DNA of 64,000 nucleotides from Dyadobacter sp. MSC1_007. GTDB lineage: Bacteria > Bacteroidota > Bacteroidia > Cytophagales > Spirosomataceae. The notes under the pieces are model-generated. The model saw nothing but the letters and a program-made list of their open reading frames with translations. It was not told the DNA's origin and did not search any database. Both the position numbers and the translations under genes were made by a program. The stretch is taken from the NCBI RefSeq assembly GCF_023667495.1, contig NZ_JAMOZL010000008.1, positions 310,001 through 374,000 on the forward strand, in the 5' to 3' direction. Below, piece after piece: positions 16,910-25,066 of this stretch (position 1 is the stretch's first letter; each line of letters opens with the position of its first letter).

Positions 16910-18037
16910 CTACGAATTAATGTATTTTTCTCTTAAAATTGTGACGATACGTTCCGCCGTGTTTCCGTCCCAAAGCTCTGGGATACTTCCTCTTCTAGCA
17001 TTGCCTTTCAGTATATTGTCAACCGCTACCGATACTTTCTGCACATCAAAGTCCGGTATGAGCTGATTCGTCCCTATTTCGACAGTGACAGGCCGCTCAG
17101 TTGAGTTTCGCAATGTAAGGCATGGAACGTCCAAGTAGGTAGTTTCTTCTTGAATACCTCCCGAATCCGTCACAACCATGGCAGCATAGCGAACGAGGCT
17201 TAAAAATTCAATATATCCCAGCGGTTCGAGCATGGTCACGGCTGCTATTGCAAGAAAGCGGTCGTTCAGACCAAGACGGATGATGTTCTGCATCGTTCGT
17301 GGGTGCGTCACAAACAATACACTCCGAAACCGGCCCAATGCCGACAGTGTTTCTAGAAGCCTCAATAACCCGTTTATATCATCAACATTGACCGGCCTGT
17401 GCATCGTTACCAATATATATGAGCCTTGGGATATCACCAGTTTACTGAGGATATCCTTTTTGTCAATCTCTTCCTGGCAAAACCTGATGGAGTCAATCAT
17501 AATATTACCAACATAGTGAATACGATCATCCGGCACATTCTCATTACAAAGATTGGTGACGGCAGTTTGCTCGGTCACAAACAAATGATCCGATATGGCA
17601 TCGATCAGCATGCGGTTGATCTCCTCCGGCATTGACTTATCGCTACTGCGCAGACCCGCCTCCACATGCGCAAGCGGTATGCCTGCCTGAACGCCTGCGA
17701 GCGCGCAGGCAAGAGATGAATTAACATCTCCCAGGACAATGATCAAGTCGGGCTTTTCTAATTTTAGCACCTCTTCAAATGCCAGCATGATCCGTGCTGT
17801 TTGTTCAGTATGGGAGCCGCCGCTCACACCCAAAAAGTGATCTGGCTCCGGAAGGTTAAGTTCTTCAAAGAAAATCCCGGACATTTGAAAATCATGGTGC
17901 TGGCCGGTATGAACAATTTTTGATTTCATATCGGGATAGCGCTGTAATGCGCGGTGCAATGGAGCAGCTTTCACGAAGTTGGGCCTTGCCCCTACTATGG
18001 TCAGGATCTTCAAAACAGGAGGATTTTTAGTTTGCAT
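16910..18037 (-). CDS. wecB: UDP-N-acetylglucosamine 2-epimerase (non-hydrolysing)
   Basis: A 375-residue GT-B-like epimerase that interconverts UDP-GlcNAc and UDP-ManNAc. Diagnostic segments are VGARPNFVKAAPL (15-27), HTGQHHD (43-49), the HVEAGLRS block near 132, PEEINRMLID, and VTDSGGIQEE near 290. Cytoplasmic. The product UDP-ManNAc is a precursor for ManNAc or ManNAcA in enterobacterial common antigen-like or capsule polymers. The nucleotide-sugar dehydrogenase gene at 22.1-23.4 kb on the same strand could oxidise a related sugar, so the two fit one polysaccharide pathway. It is divergent from the flippase gene, with a 95-bp space between them. Confidence 0.93.
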   Translation of the reverse strand: MQTKNPPVLKILTIVGARPNFVKAAPLHRALQRYPDMKSKIVHTGQHHDFQMSGIFFEELNLPEPDHFLGVSGGSHTEQTARIMLAFEEVLKLEKPDLIIVLGDVNSSLACALAGVQAGIPLAHVEAGLRSSDKSMPEEINRMLIDAISDHLFVTEQTAVTNLCNENVPDDRIHYVGNIMIDSIRFCQEEIDKKDILSKLVISQGSYILVTMHRPVNVDDINGLLRLLETLSALGRFRSVLFVTHPRTMQNIIRLGLNDRFLAIAAVTMLEPLGYIEFLSLVRYAAMVVTDSGGIQEETTYLDVPCLTLRNSTERPVTVEIGTNQLIPDFDVQKVSVAVDNILKGNARRGSIPELWDGNTAERIVTILREKYINS

Positions 18038-18132
18038 CGTACGGAAACCATCGGCATATTACTTATCCTACACGCCATTAGGCTATCTGACGCTTTTTAT
18101 CTTACTTCGCCTGTTCATCAAGTGAAGCCTCA

Positions 18133-19653
18133 ATGGGGATTATTGTACGTCAGGGATTCAAAAGCTCTATTGTTTCATACATTGGAGTTGTCATCGGAAT
18201 TTTCAATATCCTGATCCTTTACAACCAATACATGACCCAGGAGCAGCTGGGTTTGTACGCTTCCACGCTGCTCACATTCCCGGTTATTTATATGTCGTTC
18301 GCCTTGCTCGGGGTACCCTCCGTAGCAGTCCGGTTCCACAGCCGGTTTCAGGACGAGCATTCACGGCGACAGCTTTTTACCTTCATCATCATCACGCCGC
18401 TGATCGGTCTTACTGCGTTTGCATTGCTGTATCTCCTGTTCAAGCCATTATACCTGAAATTCTATCTCGACCATTCACCCATGCTGGTGAAGTATTACTA
18501 TGTTTTTATTCCTCTGACGGTCGGAATGGTGTATTTGCTTGCGCTCGAATCCTATTCAAGAATAAACCTGCGCATAGCGGTGCCTTCGCTGATCAGGGAA
18601 GTGGGGTTGCGGCTCGCGAACAGTTTACTGGTTATCCTTTTTGGGTTCAAGATCATATCATTCGACACGATGGTCAACCTTACGGTAGTCAGCTATGCTG
18701 TGGCGATTATTGCCATGCTTGTTTACCTGCGTTTTCAGAACCGGCTTTTTACAAGACTGGATTTTGGTTTTGTCAAACATCCCGCATTCAAGGAAATGTA
18801 CCGGTATGGCCTATGGGTCCTGCTCGGAGGGGCCAGCGCTGCACTGCTTCCGCATATTGAAAAGGTATTGCTTCCTGCTTTCGAGGGTGGTTTGGGAAGT
18901 ACTGCGATCTTCGACATTGCTTCCCGCATTGCGTTGGTGATCTCCATCCCGAGAAATGCTATTGTAATGATCAGCGCTCCAATTATTTCCGAGGCTTACG
19001 CGAGAAACGATATCCCGCATATTGACACGATTTATAAAAAATCATCCCTTAACCTTTTCATCATCGGCACATTTCTGTTTCTGGGAATCTGGTGTAACAT
19101 CGACGCAATATTTGGCATTATTCCCAAATCCGATATTTACTCACAGGGAAAATGGGTTGTACTGATGGTAGGCGTGTCCAGGATCGCCGATATGATGACG
19201 GGCCTCAATTCGGAGATTCTCACCAACTCGCGATTTTATCGGTATGACATCGTGTTTATGCTTTTTTTCACGGTGCTGATCCTCGGCGGAAGCCAGTTTC
19301 TGATACCCCGCTATGGTTACAATGGTGCTGCGGCCGCTGCCCTGTTTGCTACGGTTACTTATAATGTGGTAAAATTGTTTTTCATCAAAAGCAAAATGGG
19401 CATTCAGCCGTTTACGATCGGGACGGTTAAGGTGCTCTTACTTGCTATTATCACATATGCTGCTGTCTACTTCATTCCAGCCCCTCCTTCCGAAAACCTG
19501 GTTTGGGTATTGACAGACATGCTTATCCGATCGGTAATAGTTACGGTTATTTTCGGCGGAGGCATTCTGCTGTTGCGTGTATCAGACGACATTTCGGCGG
19601 GATTCAGCATGGGTTGGGCAATGGTCAAATCCAGTATTTCAAGAAAGAAATAG
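18133..19653 (+). CDS. Wzx-type polysaccharide flippase (MOP superfamily)
   Basis: A 506-residue polytopic inner-membrane protein with about 14 hydrophobic segments, beginning GIIVRQGFKSSIVSYIGVVIG, the standard N-terminus of Bacteroidota flippases. It should translocate a lipid-linked oligosaccharide from cytoplasm to periplasm. The SRIALVISIPRNAI and PRYGYNGAAAAALFATV segments (helices 8 and 12) match the family. No Wzy polymerase, Wza exporter or Wzc co-polymerase is in the window, so either these lie outside or the glycan is assembled elsewhere. It starts a + strand run including methyltransferase, glycosyltransferase and FkbM genes. Confidence 0.88.
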   Translation: MGIIVRQGFKSSIVSYIGVVIGIFNILILYNQYMTQEQLGLYASTLLTFPVIYMSFALLGVPSVAVRFHSRFQDEHSRRQLFTFIIITPLIGLTAFALLYLLFKPLYLKFYLDHSPMLVKYYYVFIPLTVGMVYLLALESYSRINLRIAVPSLIREVGLRLANSLLVILFGFKIISFDTMVNLTVVSYAVAIIAMLVYLRFQNRLFTRLDFGFVKHPAFKEMYRYGLWVLLGGASAALLPHIEKVLLPAFEGGLGSTAIFDIASRIALVISIPRNAIVMISAPIISEAYARNDIPHIDTIYKKSSLNLFIIGTFLFLGIWCNIDAIFGIIPKSDIYSQGKWVVLMVGVSRIADMMTGLNSEILTNSRFYRYDIVFMLFFTVLILGGSQFLIPRYGYNGAAAAALFATVTYNVVKLFFIKSKMGIQPFTIGTVKVLLLAIITYAAVYFIPAPPSENLVWVLTDMLIRSVIVTVIFGGGILLLRVSDDISAGFSMGWAMVKSSISRKK

Positions 19654-19715
19654 TAATCTGGTCCCTTGACCTTATTCCGTTACGAAACCGAAATCTATCC
19701 CATTTTAACTTTTGC

Positions 19716-19723
19716 TATCTTTG
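19716..19723 (+). promoter_or_regulatory. -7 box before the second methyltransferase gene
   Basis: TATCTTTG is a perfect TAnnTTTG match 55 nt before the ATG at 19778. It suggests an internal promoter separating the flippase gene from the following three-gene run. No good -33 TTG is at the right distance. Confidence 0.45.
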
Positions 19724-19777
19724 GCGGGTAAACTGCCTGTAAATCTAAAAGCAGCCCCATAATTCCCGAGATCACCA

Positions 19778-20392
19778 ATGTCTTTAACACAAAAAATAGT
19801 AGCCGGCATTCTGAAACAGCCTTACAGCCTGTTCCAGCTAACCACTTATGATCGCACAAAGCCAGTCAAAATGGTTGTTGGGTCAATGTATTCGCTTTAC
19901 AAGGGCTGGATACATTCCGATATCGAGACGCTGAATCTTTTAAAAAGAACCGATTGGGATAAATATTTCACCGAAAATTCCATCGACAGAATATTAGCGG
20001 AACACGTCTGGGAGCATTTGACGCCGGAAGAAGGTCAGCTTGCATTCAACAATTGCTATCACTATCTCAAACCCGACGGCGTGCTTCGTGTGGCAGTTCC
20101 CGACGGTTTCAACCCCAGCGAGGAATATATCAATTACGTAAAACCGGGTGGAACCGGCAATGGCGCCGACGATCATAAGCTGCTCTACAACTACAAGATC
20201 ATGTCAGGCTTTCTGGAAAATGCGGGCTTCGAAGTAAAGTTATTAGAGTATTTCGATGAGAACGGCCAGTTTCACAAATTTCCGTGGAATCCGGAGGATG
20301 GCATGATCCGACGTTCAGCTGACCATGACAGCCGGAATCAGGGTGGAAAGCTAGGTTATACTTCCCTGATTATCGATGCACATAAACACTAG
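19778..20392 (+). CDS. SAM-dependent methyltransferase-like protein lacking a clear motif I
   Basis: A 204-residue protein whose middle matches the post-motif part of class I methyltransferases: SIDRILAEHVWEHLTPEE (68-85), then NNCYHYLKPDGVLRVAVPDG (91-110). The usual glycine-rich SAM loop (GxGxG) before it is absent; the corresponding place holds KMVVGSMYS. This shortened form is seen in proteins annotated as predicted SAM-dependent methyltransferases in glycan loci. It may have a reduced SAM site or a structural role. The stop codon is 2 bp from the next glycosyltransferase gene, so they are co-transcribed. Catalytic competence is uncertain. Confidence 0.72.
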   Translation: MSLTQKIVAGILKQPYSLFQLTTYDRTKPVKMVVGSMYSLYKGWIHSDIETLNLLKRTDWDKYFTENSIDRILAEHVWEHLTPEEGQLAFNNCYHYLKPDGVLRVAVPDGFNPSEEYINYVKPGGTGNGADDHKLLYNYKIMSGFLENAGFEVKLLEYFDENGQFHKFPWNPEDGMIRRSADHDSRNQGGKLGYTSLIIDAHKH

Positions 20393-20394
20393 CG

Positions 20395-21297
20395 ATGGGT
20401 TTGCCTGATCAACTTGCGCCTGTAATCCTGTTTTGCTACAACCGTCCGGAGCATTTGCAACAAACTGTAAAGCATTTGCAAATGAACAGCTTAGCATCGC
20501 AAAGCGAGCTATTCATTTATGCAGATGGCCCTAAAAATAATGGTGATGAGCAGCAGGTCGCGCAGGTACGTGAGCAAATTGCCCAAATCACAGGTTTTCG
20601 GAACGTTACAATCATTGCTTCGGAAAAGAACAAGGGGCTTGCTGCGTCTGTGATTGAAGGAGTTAGCGACATATTGACAAGGCATAAGCAGGTAATCGTC
20701 CTGGAAGACGATATGCTCAGCACATCTGATTTTCTTTCTTTTATGAACGAGGCGCTGAATGTGTACGCTGACAGAAGCGATGTATTTTCGGTAACCGGAT
20801 ATACGCCGCCCATCGAAATTCCGGCAGATTATGCAGCCGATCTTTACTTGGCGCCAAGAGCCAGTTCGTGGGGATGGGGCACATGGGCGCACAAATGGGC
20901 AAAAGCGGATTGGGAAGTGAAGGATTTTGGTGCATTGAAGGATGGTACGGCATCGCAACGGAAGTTCGCCGAAGGTGGCGAAGATCTGTGGCCAATGCTT
21001 GCCAAACAGCAGCGAGGCGTGATCGACTCCTGGGCTATCCGGTGGACTTATGCGCAGTTCAAGAATGCTGCATATGGCCTCTATCCCGTCCATTCAAAGA
21101 TCAAAAACATTGGAACGGACGGAAGCGGTACTAACTTTACGTTCAGTTCGGGGTATTACGGGCAGGAAATGAGTGAGGGCAATGTAGTAATGGATCCAAA
21201 TTTGGCGCCGGACGACGCCGTAATACGTGCATTCAACCGGTATTACCGTGTACCTTTTTTAGTAAAAATTAAAAATTGGGTCAAATACCGGATCTGA
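20395..21297 (+). CDS. GT-A type glycosyltransferase of the polysaccharide locus
   Basis: A 300-residue glycosyltransferase with the N-terminal motif PVILFCYNRPEHLQQT (8-23), a central VLEDDMLSTSDFL containing the DxD-like acidic cluster, and SSWGWGTWAHKW further on, a feature of glycan-locus sugar transferases related to the GNT-I/GT2 group. It has no transmembrane segment and should act on the cytoplasmic face on a lipid-linked acceptor. It starts 2 bp after the preceding methyltransferase gene and is followed 13 bp later by an FkbM methyltransferase gene. Donor sugar and linkage are not predictable from the sequence. Confidence 0.83.
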   Translation: MGLPDQLAPVILFCYNRPEHLQQTVKHLQMNSLASQSELFIYADGPKNNGDEQQVAQVREQIAQITGFRNVTIIASEKNKGLAASVIEGVSDILTRHKQVIVLEDDMLSTSDFLSFMNEALNVYADRSDVFSVTGYTPPIEIPADYAADLYLAPRASSWGWGTWAHKWAKADWEVKDFGALKDGTASQRKFAEGGEDLWPMLAKQQRGVIDSWAIRWTYAQFKNAAYGLYPVHSKIKNIGTDGSGTNFTFSSGYYGQEMSEGNVVMDPNLAPDDAVIRAFNRYYRVPFLVKIKNWVKYRI

Positions 21298-21310
21298 TCC
21301 AACAACAAAT

Positions 21311-22117
21311 ATGTACTGGCTTCGCTATCTGCTTAAAGAACCTTATCATTCGCTCAGCTCCCCCCAAAACCGGGAATTCATGATGCTGTTGCTGAAATAT
21401 GGAAACAACACCCGCTATAAGCTTACTGAGGTCAAATTCGGCGCATTCAAGCTGAAAGTGCCTGATACGATGTCTTTTTTATGGCAGCATAAGGAAATTT
21501 TCGCCGATGAATTTTATTATTTCGAAGCAAAAAGCGACCAACCGGTTATTTTCGATTGTGGTGCGAATGTGGGTATGAGTGTTTTGTATTTCAAAAAGCT
21601 ATATCCAAATGCAAGGGTCGTTGCATTCGAAGCTGAGCCTGAAATTGCGTCACTGTTGCGGCAGAACCTCGAAACGAACGATATTAAAGATGTCGAAATC
21701 GTTGACAGTGCTGTTTGGGTAAACAATGAAGGAATTTGGTTTGGCAGCGAAGCAGCCGATTCGTCTTCCATTTTTTCTACTTCTGAAAAAAGAAAGGTTA
21801 ATTCTGTCCGGTTGAAGGATTATCTGGAAAAAGAGTCCCGGATCGACTTTCTTAAAATAGACATCGAGGGCGCTGAACTGGATGTGCTGGCCGATTGCCG
21901 CAGCTCACTGGGTAATGTGAATAACCTATTTGTCGAATTCCATTCTTATATCGGCAATCCACAGGGCCTGGCGGACGTAATCCGCATTTTTGAAGAAAAC
22001 GGCTTCCGGTATTATGTCGATACCAACCAGCATCGCCTTCGGCCATTTACAAACCATCGCTATCGCGGAAACGATGTAATGGATTTGCAGTTAAACATTT
22101 TCGGCTGGCGAGAATAG
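21311..22117 (+). CDS. FkbM family methyltransferase
   Basis: A 268-residue class I SAM methyltransferase of the FkbM type. Motif I is IFDCGANVGMSVLYF (near residue 78), followed by VVAFEAEPE, and the family signature DFLKIDIEGAELDVL with the catalytic-site acidic residues. FkbM proteins O-methylate hydroxyl groups, in glycan loci generally sugar hydroxyls. It is the last gene of the three-gene + strand run and converges on the nucleotide-sugar dehydrogenase gene, 5 bp between stops. Capping or decorating methylation of the polymer is the likely role (inference from location). Confidence 0.87.
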   Translation: MYWLRYLLKEPYHSLSSPQNREFMMLLLKYGNNTRYKLTEVKFGAFKLKVPDTMSFLWQHKEIFADEFYYFEAKSDQPVIFDCGANVGMSVLYFKKLYPNARVVAFEAEPEIASLLRQNLETNDIKDVEIVDSAVWVNNEGIWFGSEAADSSSIFSTSEKRKVNSVRLKDYLEKESRIDFLKIDIEGAELDVLADCRSSLGNVNNLFVEFHSYIGNPQGLADVIRIFEENGFRYYVDTNQHRLRPFTNHRYRGNDVMDLQLNIFGWRE

Positions 22118-22122
22118 CATTC

Positions 22123-23388
22123 CTACAACCTGGAATCCACCATTTCCTGCGGCAATACCGATTTCAGGTCGAATATCACCGAGTCGGGCGCTACAAAATC
22201 CGCGAAAGTCATTTCACGGAACTCGTCATGTGCGACTGCCAGAATCACCGCCTCATAAACCGCCTGCGGCTTTTCGATTAAAGTCACATTATATTCTGCC
22301 AAAACCTGCTCGCAGGAAGCCCAGGGATCGCAAATTTCGACCTGCGTCCCGAAATCACTCAGTTCGCGGTAAACGTCGATAACCCTTGTGTTTCGGATAT
22401 CAGGGCAATTTTCTTTAAAAGTGATGCCCAATATAAGCACGCGGCTCCCTTCGATTTTATGCCCTTTTTTGATTAGAAGCTTGATCAATTTATTGGCCAC
22501 AAATACGCCCATCATATCATTCACTCGTCGCCCCGACAATATTACCTGCGGATAATAGCCAAGCGATTCGGCTTTATAGGCTAGATAATAGGGATCCACT
22601 CCAATGCAATGCCCTCCTACCAAGCCAGGCTTATATTTTAAGAAATTCCACTTGGTGGCCGCTGCTTCCAGCACTTCGGTAGTATCGATATTCATCCGGT
22701 CGAAGATCAGGGCCAGCTCATTTACAAACGAGATATTGACATCGCGTTGCGCGTTTTCGATGGCTTTGGATGCTTCAGCTACTTTAATGCTCGGCGCAAG
22801 ATGTGTCCCAGCTTCGATTACTGAGGCATACAGGTCATCAACGTATCTCGCCGTTTCAGGCGTAGATCCGGACGTTACCTTTTTGATTTTTGTAAAAGTG
22901 TTGATCTTATCACCGGGATTGATCCGCTCGGGAGAGTAGCCGCAGAAGAAATCTTCATTAAATTTCAACCCACTTTCCTTTTCGAGCACCGGTACGCAAT
23001 CATCCTCGGTACAACCCGGGTAAACTGTAGATTCATAAATTACCACATCGCCTTTTTTGAGCATTGCCCCGATCATAGCACTTGCTTTCAGCAAATGCGA
23101 AAGATCCGGTTTTTTATAATGGTCAATGGGTGTTGGTACGGTGACGATAAACACGTTACAAGATTTCAGGGTATGCTCTTCAAAAGTAAAGGTCACATTA
23201 ACTGCTTCCCGCAAGTCTTGTCTGGATATTTCCTTGGTGCTGTCGTACGCGTCCCTGAGTTCCTGGACGCGCCTTTTATTGATATCATAACCTGTAACCG
23301 GATATTTCCGGCCGAATGCAACTGCCAGTGGCAGACCAACATAGCCAAGTCCAATGACAGCAATTCTCTGATCAAGTCCGGGTAACAT
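22123..23388 (-). CDS. Nucleotide-sugar dehydrogenase, TviB/WbpO-like
   Basis: A 421-residue NAD-dependent UDP-sugar 6-dehydrogenase of the UDP-glucose/UDP-ManNAc dehydrogenase superfamily. The NAD fold begins IAVIGLGYVGLPLA (9-22), YESTVYPG lies at 118-125 and the catalytic cysteine is C261 in GGHCIGVDPYY. The C-terminal domain carries LGITFKENCPDIRNTRV. The wording around the active site (GHCIGVDPYYLAYKAE and ILSGRRVND) is closer to TviB/WbpO enzymes oxidising UDP-GlcNAc or UDP-GalNAc than to WecC. It would supply a HexNAc uronic acid for the surface polymer. The gene sits between the convergent FkbM gene and the divergent ORF6N gene. Confidence 0.88.
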   Translation of the reverse strand: MLPGLDQRIAVIGLGYVGLPLAVAFGRKYPVTGYDINKRRVQELRDAYDSTKEISRQDLREAVNVTFTFEEHTLKSCNVFIVTVPTPIDHYKKPDLSHLLKASAMIGAMLKKGDVVIYESTVYPGCTEDDCVPVLEKESGLKFNEDFFCGYSPERINPGDKINTFTKIKKVTSGSTPETARYVDDLYASVIEAGTHLAPSIKVAEASKAIENAQRDVNISFVNELALIFDRMNIDTTEVLEAAATKWNFLKYKPGLVGGHCIGVDPYYLAYKAESLGYYPQVILSGRRVNDMMGVFVANKLIKLLIKKGHKIEGSRVLILGITFKENCPDIRNTRVIDVYRELSDFGTQVEICDPWASCEQVLAEYNVTLIEKPQAVYEAVILAVAHDEFREMTFADFVAPDSVIFDLKSVLPQEMVDSRL

Positions 23389-23523
23389 GCAATGGGTTTA
23401 TAGTAGTTGTGCCATAAAACTATGCATATTTCATCCTACCAAAAAATTATTGACGGAAACGTGACCAACATACGATTTGTACGTATTGCTTAAAAGGACC
23501 TACAATTTTTATCTAAAACACAC

Positions 23524-24021
23524 ATGGAACTAACCGTTATCCAGAACAAGGTTTTCACACTGCGCGGCTACAAGGTAATGCTCGACTTCGATCTCGCCGA
23601 AATGTATGAAGTTGAAACAAAGGCCTTAAAGCAGGCTGTGAAAAGAAATATCGAGCGTTTCCCGGCCGACTTTATGTTTGAACTGACTCCAACAGAAATG
23701 AAAAACTTGAGGTCACAAAATGTGACCTCAAGTTGGGGCGGCCATCGTTACATGCCTTACGCCTTCACAGAGCAAGGTATTGCTATGTTATCCAGCGTTC
23801 TGAAAAGCAAAAAAGCATTGCAGGTTAACATCACCATCATGCGGGCATTTGTAATGATCCGCCAGCATTATCTCGATTCAGAAGAGTTGATATCTAGGAT
23901 GGAACGATTGGAAGACGAAATGCAGGTCAAATTCATAGACATCTATGAAGCATTAGGTTGCCTGATGGAATCTTCACAACAGGACCGACCGCCAATCGGC
24001 TTCAAGCAACATGAGAGTTGA
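23524..24021 (+). CDS. ORF6N domain protein inside the polysaccharide locus
   Basis: A 165-residue protein with an ORF6N domain (about residues 5-95), a DNA-binding domain first seen in phage and poxvirus-like KilA-N/ORF6N proteins and common as a chromosomal gene in Bacteroidota. Conserved segments are LRGYKVMLDFDLAEMYEVETKAL-type sequence (14-36) and PYAFTEQGIAMLS at 78-90. The C-terminal 60 residues are helical and charged, possibly a coiled coil (EELISRMERLEDE). It is the only gene in the locus without an obvious glycan function. A perfect 14-bp-arm palindrome lies inside its coding sequence at 23704-23734. It is either a resident regulator or a small mobile or phage remnant. Confidence 0.85.
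   Translation: MELTVIQNKVFTLRGYKVMLDFDLAEMYEVETKALKQAVKRNIERFPADFMFELTPTEMKNLRSQNVTSSWGGHRYMPYAFTEQGIAMLSSVLKSKKALQVNITIMRAFVMIRQHYLDSEELISRMERLEDEMQVKFIDIYEALGCLMESSQQDRPPIGFKQHES
23704..23734. repeat. Perfect palindrome inside the ORF6N coding region
   Basis: Arms AACTTGAGGTCACA (23704-23717) and TGTGACCTCAAGTT (23721-23734) are exact reverse complements around AAA. In frame they encode N-L-R-S-Q-N-V-T-S-S-W, the junction between the two halves of the ORF6N domain. It could be a binding site or an RNA hairpin. Confidence 0.9.
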
Positions 24022-24029
24022 CGGTATTT

Positions 24030-24938
24030 TTATTTCGCGTACGGATTAGGCGGGAAAATGTGAATTTGGAATCCTTCTCGTTTCATCGCTTGCATGGTCG
24101 ACTCCGAAGGCAGACTTTTGAAAATAACCGCACAAAGTACCTGTGACGGCATGAATGAAAACCGGGTCAGAAAATCATGAAATGCCTTTTTACGTTTTAA
24201 ACGTTTAAATGCGAGTGAAGAATCGTCTGCTTTTTCGTGGGCGTAGGATGGATGGTAGTAATTGTTATTAATGCCTTTGAATGCCACCGCCGGAAGGCCC
24301 ATTCCGTTGGCAAGCTTATCCATTTCCCGTTCCGAAAGCTTAAATACATAGTTTCCCACTGTTTCGAACGAGTATCTGTTTTTCCAGTATTTCTGCAATG
24401 CAGACGTGTCCCAGCGGTCGAAAATATTCCTTAATGCAAGCAGGAAGGGCATTTTAGAGATCGGGTCGTGAGGCTCTACAAGGATTACCGCCTCACGTGC
24501 GACGCGCAGCATTTCGTATACGCCCAGGTACGGACGCGGGAAGTGATGATACGCTTCTTTACAAAACACATAATCGAAGCTATTATCATCAAAACTCAGT
24601 TTTTCGACATTTTCGACAGCATATTTTTCAATAAACCCACGCGACTGCGACAACGGCAGGAAAGTCCCGGAAATATCCGTGGCAGTCACATCTAGGCCTT
24701 TTTTATAAAAATAATTGGCATCAAATCCATAACCGTCGCCAACGGTAAGCCATGATTTCTTTTCCGCAACAAACGGATTGGTCAATTCGAGCATCCGCTT
24801 GTGTATCCAGTTATTGATCGTCTGGTGCTCGTTATCATATTCCCACAATTCAATGGCCCTATCCTTTGCTTCTTTCGTGGCATATTGCAGTTCATACCAT
24901 TCAGAATGCGCCTCGTGGCTTTTCTTTTCGTTAGACAT
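24030..24938 (-). CDS. Class I SAM-dependent methyltransferase (Methyltransf_11-like)
   Basis: A 302-residue methyltransferase. Motif I is in WLTVGDGYGFDANYFYKKG (about 63-81), followed by VTATDIS with the motif II acid, NVEKLSFDDNSFDYVFCKEA and the EAVILVEPHDP post-motif. A C-terminal extension of about 120 residues lacks known motifs. Soluble, cytoplasmic. It is minus-strand and converges on the ORF6N gene with 8 bp between stop codons; its start lies about 130 bp from the GT4 gene start. It may methylate a sugar or a glycolipid precursor, but substrates of this family are too broad to predict. Confidence 0.85.
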   Translation of the reverse strand: MSNEKKSHEAHSEWYELQYATKEAKDRAIELWEYDNEHQTINNWIHKRMLELTNPFVAEKKSWLTVGDGYGFDANYFYKKGLDVTATDISGTFLPLSQSRGFIEKYAVENVEKLSFDDNSFDYVFCKEAYHHFPRPYLGVYEMLRVAREAVILVEPHDPISKMPFLLALRNIFDRWDTSALQKYWKNRYSFETVGNYVFKLSEREMDKLANGMGLPAVAFKGINNNYYHPSYAHEKADDSSLAFKRLKRKKAFHDFLTRFSFMPSQVLCAVIFKSLPSESTMQAMKREGFQIHIFPPNPYAK

Positions 24939-25066
24939 CGTCTCCGGGTTACCTATTTTGCGATAAAGATACTTTTAACGAATAAAAATTATTTAAACGC
25001 AGAACTATTTAATTTTACCTTCATTAATACATTATCCTTCTAAAAACGAATCGATCGACAGCGCAG

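Noticed and set aside
20509..21093. 194-codon minus-strand frame inside the glycosyltransferase gene
   Set aside because: Shadow of a real gene with glycosyltransferase motifs on the + strand; no domain of its own.
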